Shown one piece after another: positions 17,098 to 24,805 of a stretch of DNA of 25,265 bases. Location of the stretch: positions 1 through 25,265 of the forward strand of contig DIVM01000196.1 of assembly GCA_002435835.1 (NCBI GenBank), in the 5' to 3' direction. A program made the translations under genes and the position numbers. Origin of the DNA: Firmicutes bacterium UBA6132 (lineage in GTDB: Bacteria > Bacillota_A > Clostridia > Tissierellales > Sedimentibacteraceae). Under the pieces are notes generated by a model that made no database searches, was not told where the DNA came from, and saw only the letters and a program-made list of their open reading frames with translations. Position 1 is the stretch's first letter; every line of letters begins with the position of its first letter.

Positions 17098-17538
17098 ATG
17101 CAAATCATAATATGTGAAGACAATGAAGGTATGAAAAATAGATTGCACAGCATAGCGGAAAGTTGCATAATTGAAATGAAAGAAGATATGAAATGTGTTA
17201 TTAAAAGCTTTGATTCTTCATGTGAAGAATTGGATGAAATAATAAAATCAAAGGGCGATAAAATATATATTTTGGATGTTGAACTCAAAGGTAATGAAAA
17301 CGGCACTTTTATAGCACAAAAAATAAGATTGACGGATAGAAAAAGCAAAATAATATTTATTACAAGCCATGACGATGAAATACACAACATTTTGTACAGG
17401 CATATAGAGGTGATGGACTTTATTTCTAAAAACGATGAAGGACAGTGGAAGGACAGTGGGACGTTTCACCTGTCTTTTTTATTTTTGTTTGACAAAAGCA
17501 TAGTAAGTATTATAATAAATTATCGATGGTTGAAATAA
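17098..17538 (+). pseudogene. Truncated AgrA/LytTR-type response regulator (receiver domain only)
   Basis: Residues 1-113 form a receiver of the AgrA type: the acidic pair in IIICEDNEG, the phosphoacceptor in IYILDVEL, FITSH, and the switch Lys in VMDFISKND. Similarity ends there. The next residues (QWKDSGTFHLSF) are translated from the REP at 17452-17480, and the LytTR DNA-binding domain is absent. The remaining peptide runs into unrelated sequence to a stop at 17538. An AGGAG-like site lies somewhat far (13 bases) before the ATG. It was probably broken by arrival of the REP/RAYT unit; no histidine kinase is nearby. Confidence 0.75.
17452..17480 (-). repeat. REP copy on the left side of the RAYT gene
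   Basis: On the minus strand AAAAAAGACAGGTGAAACGT is followed by CCCACTGTC; GACAG/CTGTC form the stem. It is in opposite orientation to the copies on the right side of the RAYT gene (18344-18439), so the gene is flanked by inverted REPs. Confidence 0.75.
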
Positions 17539-17596
17539 ATAAATTGATTTTTGTATTTCTATTAATAATATGTCTTATATAAGTGAGGTGCTATTG

Positions 17597-18358
17597 ATGC
17601 CAAGGTTAGCTAGGGTAAAGAGCATTACAAAAATATATCATATTATGCTAAGAGGAATCGACAAGAGGGATATATTTTTAGAAGATGAAGACAGAATTAA
17701 GTTTTTAGAAAATATAAATAATGCAAAAGAGGCCGGACATTTTGAAATATATGGTTATTGCCTTATGGATAATCATGTACATATGTTGTTAAAAGAAAAT
17801 GAAGAAATTGGAATAAGTATTAAGCGTATAACAGTTGGATATGTTGGTTGGCATAATAAAAAATATGAGAGAACAGGCCATCTGCTTCAGAACAGATATT
17901 TGAGTGAACCTGTTACAACTGAAGGATATCTTTTAACAGTTTTAAGATATATTCATCAAAATCCAGTAAAGGCAAAAATGGTTACTAATGTAGAAGATTA
18001 TAGGTGGAGTAGCTATTATCATTATTCTCTATTTTATAATGATAAAAATACTATGATTGATGGAACTTTATTTAAAACCTTTTTTGATACATTTGAAGAA
18101 TTTAATAAATACATGAATGCTAATAATGATGATGAATGTTTGGAAAATAAAATAATAAGAAATCATAATGACGAAACTTTAAAAGAGATATTAAGTAGTG
18201 AATACAATATTACAAATTTATTGAATTTATCAAAGGATGAAAAAAACAAGATTATTAAAGATATTTATAAAAAGAAAGATGTAAGCATACGACAATTAAG
18301 CAGAATTTTTGGGGTGGGAAAGACGATAGTTGAAAAGTTAGTCAAAAAAGACAGATGA
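17597..18358 (+). CDS. REP-associated tyrosine transposase (RAYT, Y1_Tnp/HUH family)
   Basis: About 253 residues. The N-terminal Y1 domain has the RAYT opening MPRLARVKS, YHIMLRGIDKRDIF, the metal-binding HUH motif MDNHVHMLL, GHLLQNRY, and the segment YIHQNPVKA whose Tyr is the probable catalytic nucleophile. A C-terminal extension carries an HTH-like tail (SIRQLSRIFGVGKTIVEKLV). Such enzymes nick and move REP hairpins in single-stranded form (family knowledge). The start is the ATG at 17597 with GAGGTG 6 bases before; an in-frame ATG at 17570 lacks a ribosome site. REP copies flank it on both sides and its last codons lie inside the right-hand REP unit, so the gene and REPs form one unit. 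The gene looks intact. Confidence 0.9.
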   Translation: MPRLARVKSITKIYHIMLRGIDKRDIFLEDEDRIKFLENINNAKEAGHFEIYGYCLMDNHVHMLLKENEEIGISIKRITVGYVGWHNKKYERTGHLLQNRYLSEPVTTEGYLLTVLRYIHQNPVKAKMVTNVEDYRWSSYYHYSLFYNDKNTMIDGTLFKTFFDTFEEFNKYMNANNDDECLENKIIRNHNDETLKEILSSEYNITNLLNLSKDEKNKIIKDIYKKKDVSIRQLSRIFGVGKTIVEKLVKKDR

Positions 18359-18439
18359 AACGTCCCCGTGTCTTTTCGGAAAGACGATAGTTGAAAAAAA
18401 TTAGTCAAAAAAGACAGATGAAACGTCCCCGTGTCTTTT
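18317..18439 (+). repeat. Tandem duplication of the RAYT 3' end plus REP
   Basis: A 60-base unit (18317-18376) is repeated at 18378-18439 with a two-base insertion. Each unit contains the last codons of the RAYT gene and a REP, AAAAGACA...TGTCTTTT, around the core GATGAAACGTCCCC. A further fragment, CCCGTGTCTTT, follows. Only the first unit ends the gene. Confidence 0.85.
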
Positions 18440-18496
18440 TCCCGTGTCTTTAAAAAGGATATGGAGTAATGTTATTAAGTTAAGATAATGACTTAG

Positions 18497-18530
18497 AAGA
18501 ATAGAGAATTCAAAAACTCTGTTCTTTTTT
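18497..18530 (+). terminator. Terminator before the AraC-EamA module
   Basis: AAGAATAGAG pairs with CTCTGTTCTT (one wobble), followed by a T run. Just downstream are two more inverted repeats, GCGGT/ACCGC (18540-18560) and GGCAATA/TATTGCC (18563-18590), of unknown role, possibly module boundary or operator. Confidence 0.6.
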
Positions 18531-18638
18531 AATTTATTGGCGGTTTTGTGATTTGACCGCAGGGCAATATCATACAAGAATGCTATTGCCACTTGTGGTA
18601 CACTAAATATCAGATAATCAGGAAAGGAGGACAAGTTC

Positions 18639-19455
18639 ATGAAACAAGAGATAAGAACAGTAAAATACGATATCGAATTGAAAGTGGAAGCCTATCATTT
18701 TCAGGGGATTATGCAGAAATTCCCCAATCATTTTCACGAGTATTATGTGATTGGTTTTATTGAAAAAGGACAGCGATTTTTATCTTGCAAGAACAAGGAA
18801 TATACCATAGAGCCTGGAGATTTATTACTGTTTAATCCACATGATAATCATACTTGCGAACAAATTGACGGTAAAGCTCTGGATTATCGTTGTATCAATA
18901 TTCAACCGGAAACTATGAGCAAAACAATCTCTGAAATAACAGGAAAAGAGTATCTACCTTATTTTACGCCCCAAGTAGTTTTTCATAGCAATTTGGTTGA
19001 TGTACTCCGGGAATTACATCAAATGATTATGGATGAGGAAAGAGATTTTAGAAAAGAGGAAATATTCTTTTTCCTTTTGGAGCAGTTGATTGAAGAATAT
19101 ACGGAACAGACAGTACCTGCCGGAAATGCGGCACAAAGCACGGACAATCTGTGAGTTTTTAGAAAATCACTACATGGAAAACATTACGCTGGATGATCTA
19201 TGCAAGCTGACTGGATTAAGCAAATACTATCTGCTTCGCTCTTTTACCAAGCAAAAAGGAATTTTTCCTTATAGCTACTTGGAAACGATACGAATCGACA
19301 AATCAAAGAAAATGCTGGAACAAGGTGTTTTGCCAATAGATGTGGCTTTACAGACAGGTTTTACCGATCAGAGCCACTTTTCCAACTTCTTCAAGAAGTT
19401 TATAGGTTTAACGCCAAAACAGTATATGAATATTTTTAAGGATACTCGTAGTTGA
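18639..19455 (+). pseudogene. AraC-family regulator, split by a frameshift
   Basis: The first frame (18639-19154) encodes the N-terminal cupin sensing domain: FPNHFHEYYVIGFIEKGQRF, then YTIEPGDLLLFNPHDNHTCE. The second, shifted by one base, encodes the AraC HTH domain up to 19455: TICEFLENHYMENITLDDLC, LSKYYLLRSFTKQKG, GFTDQSHFSNFFKKFIGLTP and the ending KQYMNI. Joined they give a normal AraC protein of about 270 residues. The switch is required between about 19105 and 19135, consistent with a single inserted base; sequencing error or a recent mutation cannot be told apart. GGAGGAC ribosome site before the ATG. It probably regulated the transporter that follows at once. Base composition is richer in G+C than in neighbours. 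Confidence 0.8.
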
Positions 19456-19478
19456 GTCTTTACACAGAAAGGATTTTC

Positions 19479-20396
19479 ATGGACAGGAAAAAAGAGATAA
19501 CTGGACATTTATTGGCATTTATTACAATCTTTATTTGGGGTATAACTTTCATCTCAACAAAGATACTTTTAAAAGTCATTTCTCCAATTGAAATACTGTT
19601 TTTAAGATTTACAATTGGTTTCATTATGCTACTTGTGGTTTACCCTCATAGGCTTAAAGTTAAGGAAAGAAAATATGAGTTGTATTTTGCTGCATCTGGT
19701 TTGTGTGGTGTCACACTATACTATTTGCTCGAAAATATTGCTCTGACTTATACCTTTGCATCCAATGTAGGAGTCATTATTTCAATTGCACCATTTTTTA
19801 CTGCTATCTTCGCGCACCTGTTTTTAGATGGAGAAAAATTGAGGTTGCCATTTTTTATAGGTTTTGCAGTTGCTGTTATTGGCATTTTCCTAATTAGCTC
19901 TAACGGAAGCAGTAATTTGAAATTGAATCCATTGGGAGATATATTGGCTGTTTTAGCCGCTGTGGTATGGGCAGCCTATTCTGTCTTGACAAAGAAAATT
20001 AGCGGTTTTCATTATAACACCATCCAAGCAACACGGAGAATTTTCTTTTATGGATTGATATTTATGATACCCGCATTATTCATATTTAGGTTTGAAATAA
20101 ACATTAATCAAGTGATGCAACCAGTCAATCTGTTTAACATTCTGTTCTTAGGGTTGGGAGCATCTGCCCTATGTTTTGTAACGTGGAATTCTGCGGTTAA
20201 AATATTGGGCGCAGTAAAAACCAGTGTTTATATTTATATGGTTCCAGCCATAACCGTTATTACCTCTGTTATTGTGCTTAATGAAACGATTACCGGTATT
20301 GCTGTGTTCGGGATTGTACTTACATTAGTTGGATTATTTATTTCGGAGATTAAAACCTCTGCTAAACAAAAGGAGCTTAAGAATGAGCAATTCTAA
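19479..20396 (+). CDS. EamA/DMT-superfamily transporter (RhaT/YdcZ-like)
   Basis: 305 residues, ten predicted helices in two EamA repeats. The first starts at LLAFITIFIWGITFISTKIL, with EILFLRFTIGFIMLL; the second starts at LGDILAVLAAVVWAAYSVLT, and the protein ends with ITVITSVIVLNETITGIAVF. Members export or import small metabolites; the substrate is unknown here. The ATG at 19479 has AGAAAGGA 5 bases before it, better than an in-frame TTG at 19452. It lies 23 bases after the AraC gene and overlaps the DUF2000 gene by 14 bases, so the three form an operon. Confidence 0.9.
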   Translation: MDRKKEITGHLLAFITIFIWGITFISTKILLKVISPIEILFLRFTIGFIMLLVVYPHRLKVKERKYELYFAASGLCGVTLYYLLENIALTYTFASNVGVIISIAPFFTAIFAHLFLDGEKLRLPFFIGFAVAVIGIFLISSNGSSNLKLNPLGDILAVLAAVVWAAYSVLTKKISGFHYNTIQATRRIFFYGLIFMIPALFIFRFEININQVMQPVNLFNILFLGLGASALCFVTWNSAVKILGAVKTSVYIYMVPAITVITSVIVLNETITGIAVFGIVLTLVGLFISEIKTSAKQKELKNEQF

Positions 20397-20805
20397 TATG
20401 AAATGTGTTATGATTATAGATTCTGAATTGCCAATTGGCATTGTGGCAAACACATCTGCTATATTAGGTATCACATTGGGAAAGCATATCCCTGAACAGA
20501 TAGGAGCGGACGTAATAGATGCTTCAAGTCAATTCCACCTGGGCATTATTACAATTCCAGTTGCAATGCTTCGTGGAGATAAGGTGGTCTTGAAAGACTT
20601 GCGGGAACGTTTGTATAGCCCGGAATTTACCGACTTGGTAGTTGTTGATTTTTCCGATGTTGCGCAAAGCTGTAACATATACAGCGGATATATTGCAAAG
20701 GCGGCAATCACAACGGAGCAAGACCATAATTACTTTGGTATTGCTATTTATGGGAACAAGAAAAAAGTAAACAAGCTAACAGGTTTTATGCCGCTTTTAG
20801 GATAA
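20383..20805 (+). CDS. DUF2000-family protein (PTH2-like fold)
   Basis: 140 residues, starting MSNSNMKCVMIIDSELPIGI with AAAGGAG 6 bases upstream. The pattern of strands and the NTSAILGITLGKHIPEQIG, FSDVAQSC and YGNKKKVNKLTGFMPLLG segments match the DUF2000 family, small cytoplasmic proteins with a peptidyl-tRNA-hydrolase-2-like fold and no established function. The start overlaps the EamA gene, suggesting translational coupling and a common role, perhaps in handling the same compound. Confidence 0.8.
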   Translation: MSNSNMKCVMIIDSELPIGIVANTSAILGITLGKHIPEQIGADVIDASSQFHLGIITIPVAMLRGDKVVLKDLRERLYSPEFTDLVVVDFSDVAQSCNIYSGYIAKAAITTEQDHNYFGIAIYGNKKKVNKLTGFMPLLG

Positions 20806-20870
20806 TGTGTAGCGATTAATTATTATGAGATATTTGTCGGCTGACAACACATAACTGCCTATTGCCAATA

Positions 20871-20903
20871 TTAATAACTTGGTACCTGGTACCAAGTTAT
20901 TAA
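20871..20903. repeat. Perfect 16-bp palindrome at the edge of the ileS fragment
   Basis: TTAATAACTTGGTACC (20871-20886), one central T, then its exact reverse complement (20888-20903). Its right arm ends within two bases of where homology to ileS begins (20902), so it marks the junction between the acquired module and the duplicated ileS piece. Confidence 0.75.
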
Positions 20904-21141
20904 TGAAGATTTATCAAACTGGTATATCAGACGTTCAAGAAGAAGATTCTGGGCAACAGAACTTACTGAAGATAAAAAAGCAGTTTACAATACAACTTAT
21001 GAAATATTAGTTGGAATTTCACAGCTTACAGCACCATTTGCACCATATTTATCAGAAGAATTATATAGAAATTTAACAGGGGATATTTCGGTACATTTAA
21101 GCTATTACCCAGAAGTTTCAGTTGAGTTAATAGATGAATAA
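20902..21141 (+). pseudogene. Duplicated internal fragment of ileS fused in frame to the ileS stop codon
   Basis: Bases 20902-21138 match ileS 15147-15383 over 237 positions without gaps and with five substitutions, of which four are synonymous and one changes Ala to Ser. The next three bases are the TAA stop, and what follows matches ileS from 16116 on. Relative to ileS, 732 bases (15384-16115, exactly 244 codons) are missing, so the frame reads into the stop. The fragment codes for part of the anticodon-binding domain (LSNWYIRRSRRRFWATELTE) and has neither start nor ribosome site. It is a relic, not a working gene. Confidence 0.92.
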
Positions 21142-21148
21142 ACTTAAT

Positions 21149-21182
21149 AAAAAGCGATCATTAATATATGGTCGCTTTTTTA
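21149..21182 (+). terminator. Copy of the ileS terminator
   Basis: AAAAGCGATCA and TGGTCGCTTTTT form the same stem as at 16126-16158, with a changed loop. The following 300 bases (21183-21483) are AT-rich without a gene. Confidence 0.8.
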
Positions 21183-21483
21183 TTGCTATTAATATAAATT
21201 ATTAATAATTATTCAAATTAAAAGAGCAAAAAATGAAATTTTGATAAAAATTAAATTGTTGTTTGAATTTCAAGTATAATTAGTATTTATTTATTGATTT
21301 TTTGAAAATATTTTGCTTTTCATCGGATTTGGATACACTTTTGTCAGAGTGTTTGTTGAATAATGATGCAAAAATATATTTTTATGCTTTATATAATTAT
21401 CTGTATATTATATATATAGCATTACGTGTTAAATTGTATGGTTATTTTTAAAATATTTTTTATTGTTAAAAGTTTTAAATTAA

Positions 21484-21537
21484 TCGTTAACCATGAATAA
21501 AATAGCGGTTGACAACTTTTATTCTTTATTATATAAT
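21484..21537 (+). promoter_or_regulatory. birA promoter 1 with overlapping BirA-type operator
   Basis: TCGTTAACC (21484-21492), 14-base spacer, GGTTGACAA (21507-21515): an inverted pair like known biotin operators (TTGTTAACC/GGTTAACAA type). The right half contains the -35 TTGACA (21509-21514), followed after 17 bases by a perfect TATAAT (21532-21537). Biotinyl-AMP-bound BirA would block polymerase. Confidence 0.82.
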
Positions 21538-21544
21538 ACAACAA

Positions 21545-21598
21545 CAGTTAACCTTTAAGTCAATAATGGTTGACGGCATTTGTTCAATAATATATAAT
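21545..21598 (+). promoter_or_regulatory. birA promoter 2 with overlapping BirA-type operator
   Basis: CAGTTAACC (21545-21553), 14-base spacer, GGTTGACGG (21568-21576); -35 TTGACG (21570-21575), 17 bases, TATAAT (21593-21598). The layout equals promoter 1, shifted by 61 bases. Confidence 0.8.
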
Positions 21599-21640
21599 TG
21601 CATTAAATGAAAATTATATAAATTTAAATAGAGGTGACAA

Positions 21641-22618
21641 ATGTCAGTTAAAAGTGAAGTGTTAAATATTTTAGAAAATAATAAAGGAAATTCTGTTTCA
21701 GGCCAGGATTTAGCTGAAATACTTTCGGTTTCAAGAACTGCTATATGGAAAGCAATCAATTCATTAAAAGAAGAAGGATATATAATTGAAGCTACATCAA
21801 ACAAAGGGTATTCTTTGTCAACAACATCGGATGTATTGTATGAAGAAGGAATTAAACAATTTTTAAATAAAGAATTTAAAAATAATGAAATATTTGTTTA
21901 TAAAACAATTGATTCAACTAATACAGAAGCAAAAAGAAAAGCACTTGAAGGTGCAGCTCATGGAACTGTAATAATTTCTGAAGAACAAACAAGTGGTCGC
22001 GGTAGATTGGGAAGGGATTTTTTTTCTCCACCTCAATCAGGAATTTACTTAAGCATTATATTAAAACCAAAGTTAAATATAGCTAATTCAATTTTGATTA
22101 CTACAGCTGCATCAACTGCAGTTTGCTCGGCCATAGATGAGTTTACAGATATAAAACCTCAAATTAAATGGGTCAATGATATATATATTGGTGATAAAAA
22201 AGTTTGCGGTATACTTACAGAAGCTGTAACGGATTTTGAAAGTGGAAATATTGAAAGCATTGTTTTAGGAATTGGATTAAATGTAAAAACTGATGAGAAT
22301 GATTTTCCAGAGGATTTAAGAAATATAGCAAGTTCTGTTTTTAAAACAAATGAAAGCTTTAGCAATAGAAATAAACTTGCAGCTGAAATTATTAACAATA
22401 TATTGAATATGTTCGAAACCTTAGAAAATAGAGAATTCTTAAAAATGTACAAAGAAAGATCATTTGTAATAGGAAGAAACATTAAATATAAAAGAAATAA
22501 TGAATGGACAGAAGCATTTGCTAAAGATATTGATGATAATGGTGGATTAGTGGTAGTTTTAAATGATGGGCAAATAGATGTTTTAAATTCTGGAGAAATA
22601 AGTGTTAGAAGATTATAA
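21641..22618 (+). CDS. birA: Biotin-protein ligase / biotin operon repressor
   Basis: 325 residues. An N-terminal winged HTH (about 1-60, GQDLAEILSVSRTAIWKAIN) is followed by the ligase core with the biotinyl-AMP loop SGRGRLGRDFFSP, the KWVNDIYIGDKKVCGIL segment whose Lys takes part in catalysis, and the C-terminal SH3-like domain (GGLVVVLNDGQIDVLNSGEI). It makes biotinyl-5'-AMP, biotinylates carboxylase carrier proteins, and as a class II (HTH-bearing) BirA represses when biotin is plentiful. The two operators directly upstream suggest autoregulation together with bioY. GAGGTG precedes the ATG. Confidence 0.96.
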   Translation: MSVKSEVLNILENNKGNSVSGQDLAEILSVSRTAIWKAINSLKEEGYIIEATSNKGYSLSTTSDVLYEEGIKQFLNKEFKNNEIFVYKTIDSTNTEAKRKALEGAAHGTVIISEEQTSGRGRLGRDFFSPPQSGIYLSIILKPKLNIANSILITTAASTAVCSAIDEFTDIKPQIKWVNDIYIGDKKVCGILTEAVTDFESGNIESIVLGIGLNVKTDENDFPEDLRNIASSVFKTNESFSNRNKLAAEIINNILNMFETLENREFLKMYKERSFVIGRNIKYKRNNEWTEAFAKDIDDNGGLVVVLNDGQIDVLNSGEISVRRL

Positions 22619-22648
22619 ATTAATTTTGTTAAAAAACAAGGAGGCAAC

Positions 22649-23224
22649 ATGAATTTAAGTAACAAAGAAATAAGAACTAATTTAAGTATTAAAGATATGA
22701 CACAAATAGGTATTTTTACAGCACTAACTGCTGTAGGAGCTTTTATTAGTATCCCATTAGGCCCTGTTCCTATAACGCTTCAAACTTTATTCGTACTATT
22801 ATCCGGACTCATATTAGGTTCTAAAAAAGCTTTATTATCTCAAATAGTATATGTATTATTAGGACTTATAGGCTTACCTATATTTGCTGGGTTTTCTGGA
22901 GGATTGCAGACTGTTTTAAAACCAAGCTTTGGATTTATGATAGGATTTATTGTAGCAGCATATGTAATTGGAAAACTAACAGAAAAAAATCAATATACTG
23001 TTAATAAAATGATATTTTCAGTATTGGTAGGTTCTATAATCATTTATGCAATAGGAATTCCTTATATGTACTATATTTTAAATGGCGTTTTGTCAAAGGG
23101 ATTAAATATTATACAAGTTTTAAAATTAGGTATGTTCTTATTTGTTCCAGGAGATATTCTAAAAGCAGCTGTAGCTGTATTACTTAGTAGCAAACTTCAA
23201 GGTAAATTAAACGCAGCTCAGTGA
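22649..23224 (+). CDS. bioY: Biotin ECF transporter S component BioY
   Basis: 191 residues, about six helices. The family segments are present: GAFISIPLGPVPITLQTLFV, GLILGSKKALLSQIVYVLLG, GLIGLPIFAGFSGG and the end VPGDILKAAVAVLL. It binds biotin in the membrane and works with an ECF ATPase module encoded elsewhere. It lies 30 bases after birA with its own AAGGAGG site and is surely in the same operon; a terminator overlaps its last codons. Confidence 0.95.
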   Translation: MNLSNKEIRTNLSIKDMTQIGIFTALTAVGAFISIPLGPVPITLQTLFVLLSGLILGSKKALLSQIVYVLLGLIGLPIFAGFSGGLQTVLKPSFGFMIGFIVAAYVIGKLTEKNQYTVNKMIFSVLVGSIIIYAIGIPYMYYILNGVLSKGLNIIQVLKLGMFLFVPGDILKAAVAVLLSSKLQGKLNAAQ

Positions 23225-23240
23225 TGAGTTGCTTTTTTTT
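23213..23240 (+). terminator. birA-bioY operon terminator
   Basis: GCAGCTCA (23213-23220) pairs with TGAGTTGC (23225-23232), then eight T. The stem includes the bioY stop codon region. Confidence 0.85.
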
Positions 23241-23245
23241 ACAGC

Positions 23246-23300
23246 AAACCACAGGGACGTTTTGTTTGGCAGTCAGCCAAACAAAACGTCCCTGTGGTTT
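23246..23300. repeat. Perfect inverted repeat with 25-base arms (REP-like)
   Basis: Left arm 23246-23270 and right arm 23276-23300 are exact reverse complements around the loop AGTCA. The arms contain CACAGGGACGTTTTGTTTGG. It directly follows a complete terminator and so is not needed for termination. Confidence 0.85.
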
Positions 23301-23335
23301 CTCTAAAATATTTTCTCAATTTGTAATAAAATAAT

Positions 23336-23364
23336 TTGAACTTATCTCCATTTTATGTTAATAT
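23336..23364 (+). promoter_or_regulatory. Probable promoter of hom
   Basis: TTGAAC (23336-23341), 17 bases, TAATAT (23359-23364). Confidence 0.5.
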
Positions 23365-23430
23365 ATATAAAAAGTATTTGATTAAAAAACATATGTGTAC
23401 GGTTTGAAAACAAAAATGGCGGAGGATATA

Positions 23431-24711
23431 ATGGAAACAGTCAAGTTGGGAATATTAGGAATGGGTACAGTTGCATCTGGACTTGTAAATATATTAGAAA
23501 TTAATAAAGAAAAAATAACAGAATCTGTTGGGAAAAATATTGAAGTAAGTAAAGTGCTTGTTAAAAATAAAGATAAAAAAAGAAATATAAATTTAAACCA
23601 AGAAGTTTATACTGAAGACGCCTATGAAGTTATAAATGATGAAAATTCTAATATAATAGTAGAACTTATAGGTGGCATCAATCCAGCCTTTGAATACATA
23701 AAAGCAGCTTTAAACAACAAAAAGCACGTGGTAACAGCAAACAAAGCGCTCATAGCAACTCATGGTGAAGAGCTTATAGCAATAGCAGAAAAAAATGAAG
23801 TGAAATTAATGTTTGAAGCCAGCGTAGCAGGTGGAATTCCAATTATAAATACTATGAGAGATAATCTTGTTGCAAATGAATTCGATGAAATAGCTGGTAT
23901 TATTAATGGAACTACTAATTATATTCTAACACAAATGACTGAAAAGGGTTTAGAATTTGACCAAGCAGTTAAAGAAGCTCAAGAATTAGGTTTTGCAGAA
24001 GCAGATCCATCTTCAGATGTAGAGGGTGATGATGCTGCCTTTAAACTTTCCATATTATCCACTATCGCATTCGGTCAAAGAATAGATTTTAAAGATATTC
24101 CCAAAGAAGGTATAACAAATATTTCTAAAGAAGATATAAATTATGCTAAGGAATTAGGTTATATTATTAAACTAATTGCATCTGCATCTAAGAAAAATAA
24201 TGAATTAGACTTAAGAGTTCACCCAGCTTTGATAGCATCTGATCATCCTCTTGCATCTGTTAAAAATGAGTTTAATGCTGTTCTTTTAAGAGGAAATGCA
24301 GTAGGAGAATTAATGTTTTATGGAAGAGGAGCAGGTTCTCTGCCAACAGGAAGTGCTGTTTTAGGAGATGTAATAGCTATTGCTAAAAATATAAACTCAA
24401 AAGGTAATAAATCTGCAATTAAAAAGGAAGCAAAATATAAAATTGCAAATAAAGCTTTTAATCAGTATTATATTAGATTTGAAGTTATAGATAAACCTGG
24501 TGTATTAGGGAGTATTGCTAATATATTTGGTGAAAATATAATAAGTATTGCTTCAGTTGTTCAAAGACAAAAAAGTGGAAATACAACTCCCTTAGTGTTT
24601 ATAACTCACGAAGTAGAAAGAAAGAATATTGAGAAAGCACTTGAAGAAATAAAGAAATCTAATGATGTTACAAATGTTGCAAGTATTATAATGGTCGAAG
24701 ATTTCAAATAA
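23431..24711 (+). CDS. hom: Homoserine dehydrogenase with C-terminal ACT domain
   Basis: 426 residues; reduces aspartate semialdehyde to homoserine in threonine/methionine synthesis. The NAD(P) site is LGILGMGTVASGLVNIL (about 5-21). The catalytic domain has NNKKHVVTANKALIATHGEE, EASVAGGIPII, the family signature GIINGTTNYILTQM and GFAEADPSSDVEGDDAAFKL with the catalytic Asp/Lys region. The ACT domain (about 350-426, YYIRFEVIDKPGVLGSIANI) gives feedback sensing. The ATG at 23431 has GGAGG 5 bases before; in-frame GTG at 23395 and ATG at 23416 overlap or precede that site. Own promoter and terminator; no other thr gene adjoins. Confidence 0.96.
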   Translation: METVKLGILGMGTVASGLVNILEINKEKITESVGKNIEVSKVLVKNKDKKRNINLNQEVYTEDAYEVINDENSNIIVELIGGINPAFEYIKAALNNKKHVVTANKALIATHGEELIAIAEKNEVKLMFEASVAGGIPIINTMRDNLVANEFDEIAGIINGTTNYILTQMTEKGLEFDQAVKEAQELGFAEADPSSDVEGDDAAFKLSILSTIAFGQRIDFKDIPKEGITNISKEDINYAKELGYIIKLIASASKKNNELDLRVHPALIASDHPLASVKNEFNAVLLRGNAVGELMFYGRGAGSLPTGSAVLGDVIAIAKNINSKGNKSAIKKEAKYKIANKAFNQYYIRFEVIDKPGVLGSIANIFGENIISIASVVQRQKSGNTTPLVFITHEVERKNIEKALEEIKKSNDVTNVASIIMVEDFK

Positions 24712-24744
24712 TTAATTCTTATAAAAAAATAAGTAAAATATTAG

Positions 24745-24780
24745 ACAGTAATTGTTTGTAATAAAGCAATTACTGTTTTT
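24745..24780 (+). terminator. hom terminator
   Basis: ACAGTAATTG (24745-24754) pairs with CAATTACTGT (24767-24776), followed by TTTT. Confidence 0.75.
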
Positions 24781-24805
24781 ATATAAGAAAAAGTATAAAT
24801 TAATC

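Noticed and set aside
16126..18439. Repeats around the RAYT considered as a CRISPR array
   Set aside because: Copies are few, differ in orientation, have no regular spacers, and each forms a REP hairpin.
18401..18640. Minus-strand open frame of 79 codons before the AraC gene
   Set aside because: It reads through REP sequence and a terminator hairpin, with no recognisable product.
20871..20903. GGTACC-centred palindrome considered as an intrinsic terminator of the DUF2000 operon
   Set aside because: A one-base centre cannot form a normal RNA loop without opening pairs, and no T tract follows; it is better seen as a junction palindrome.
22159..22665. Minus-strand open frame of 168 codons over birA
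   Set aside because: Antisense shadow of the biotin ligase core; birA is unambiguous on the plus strand.
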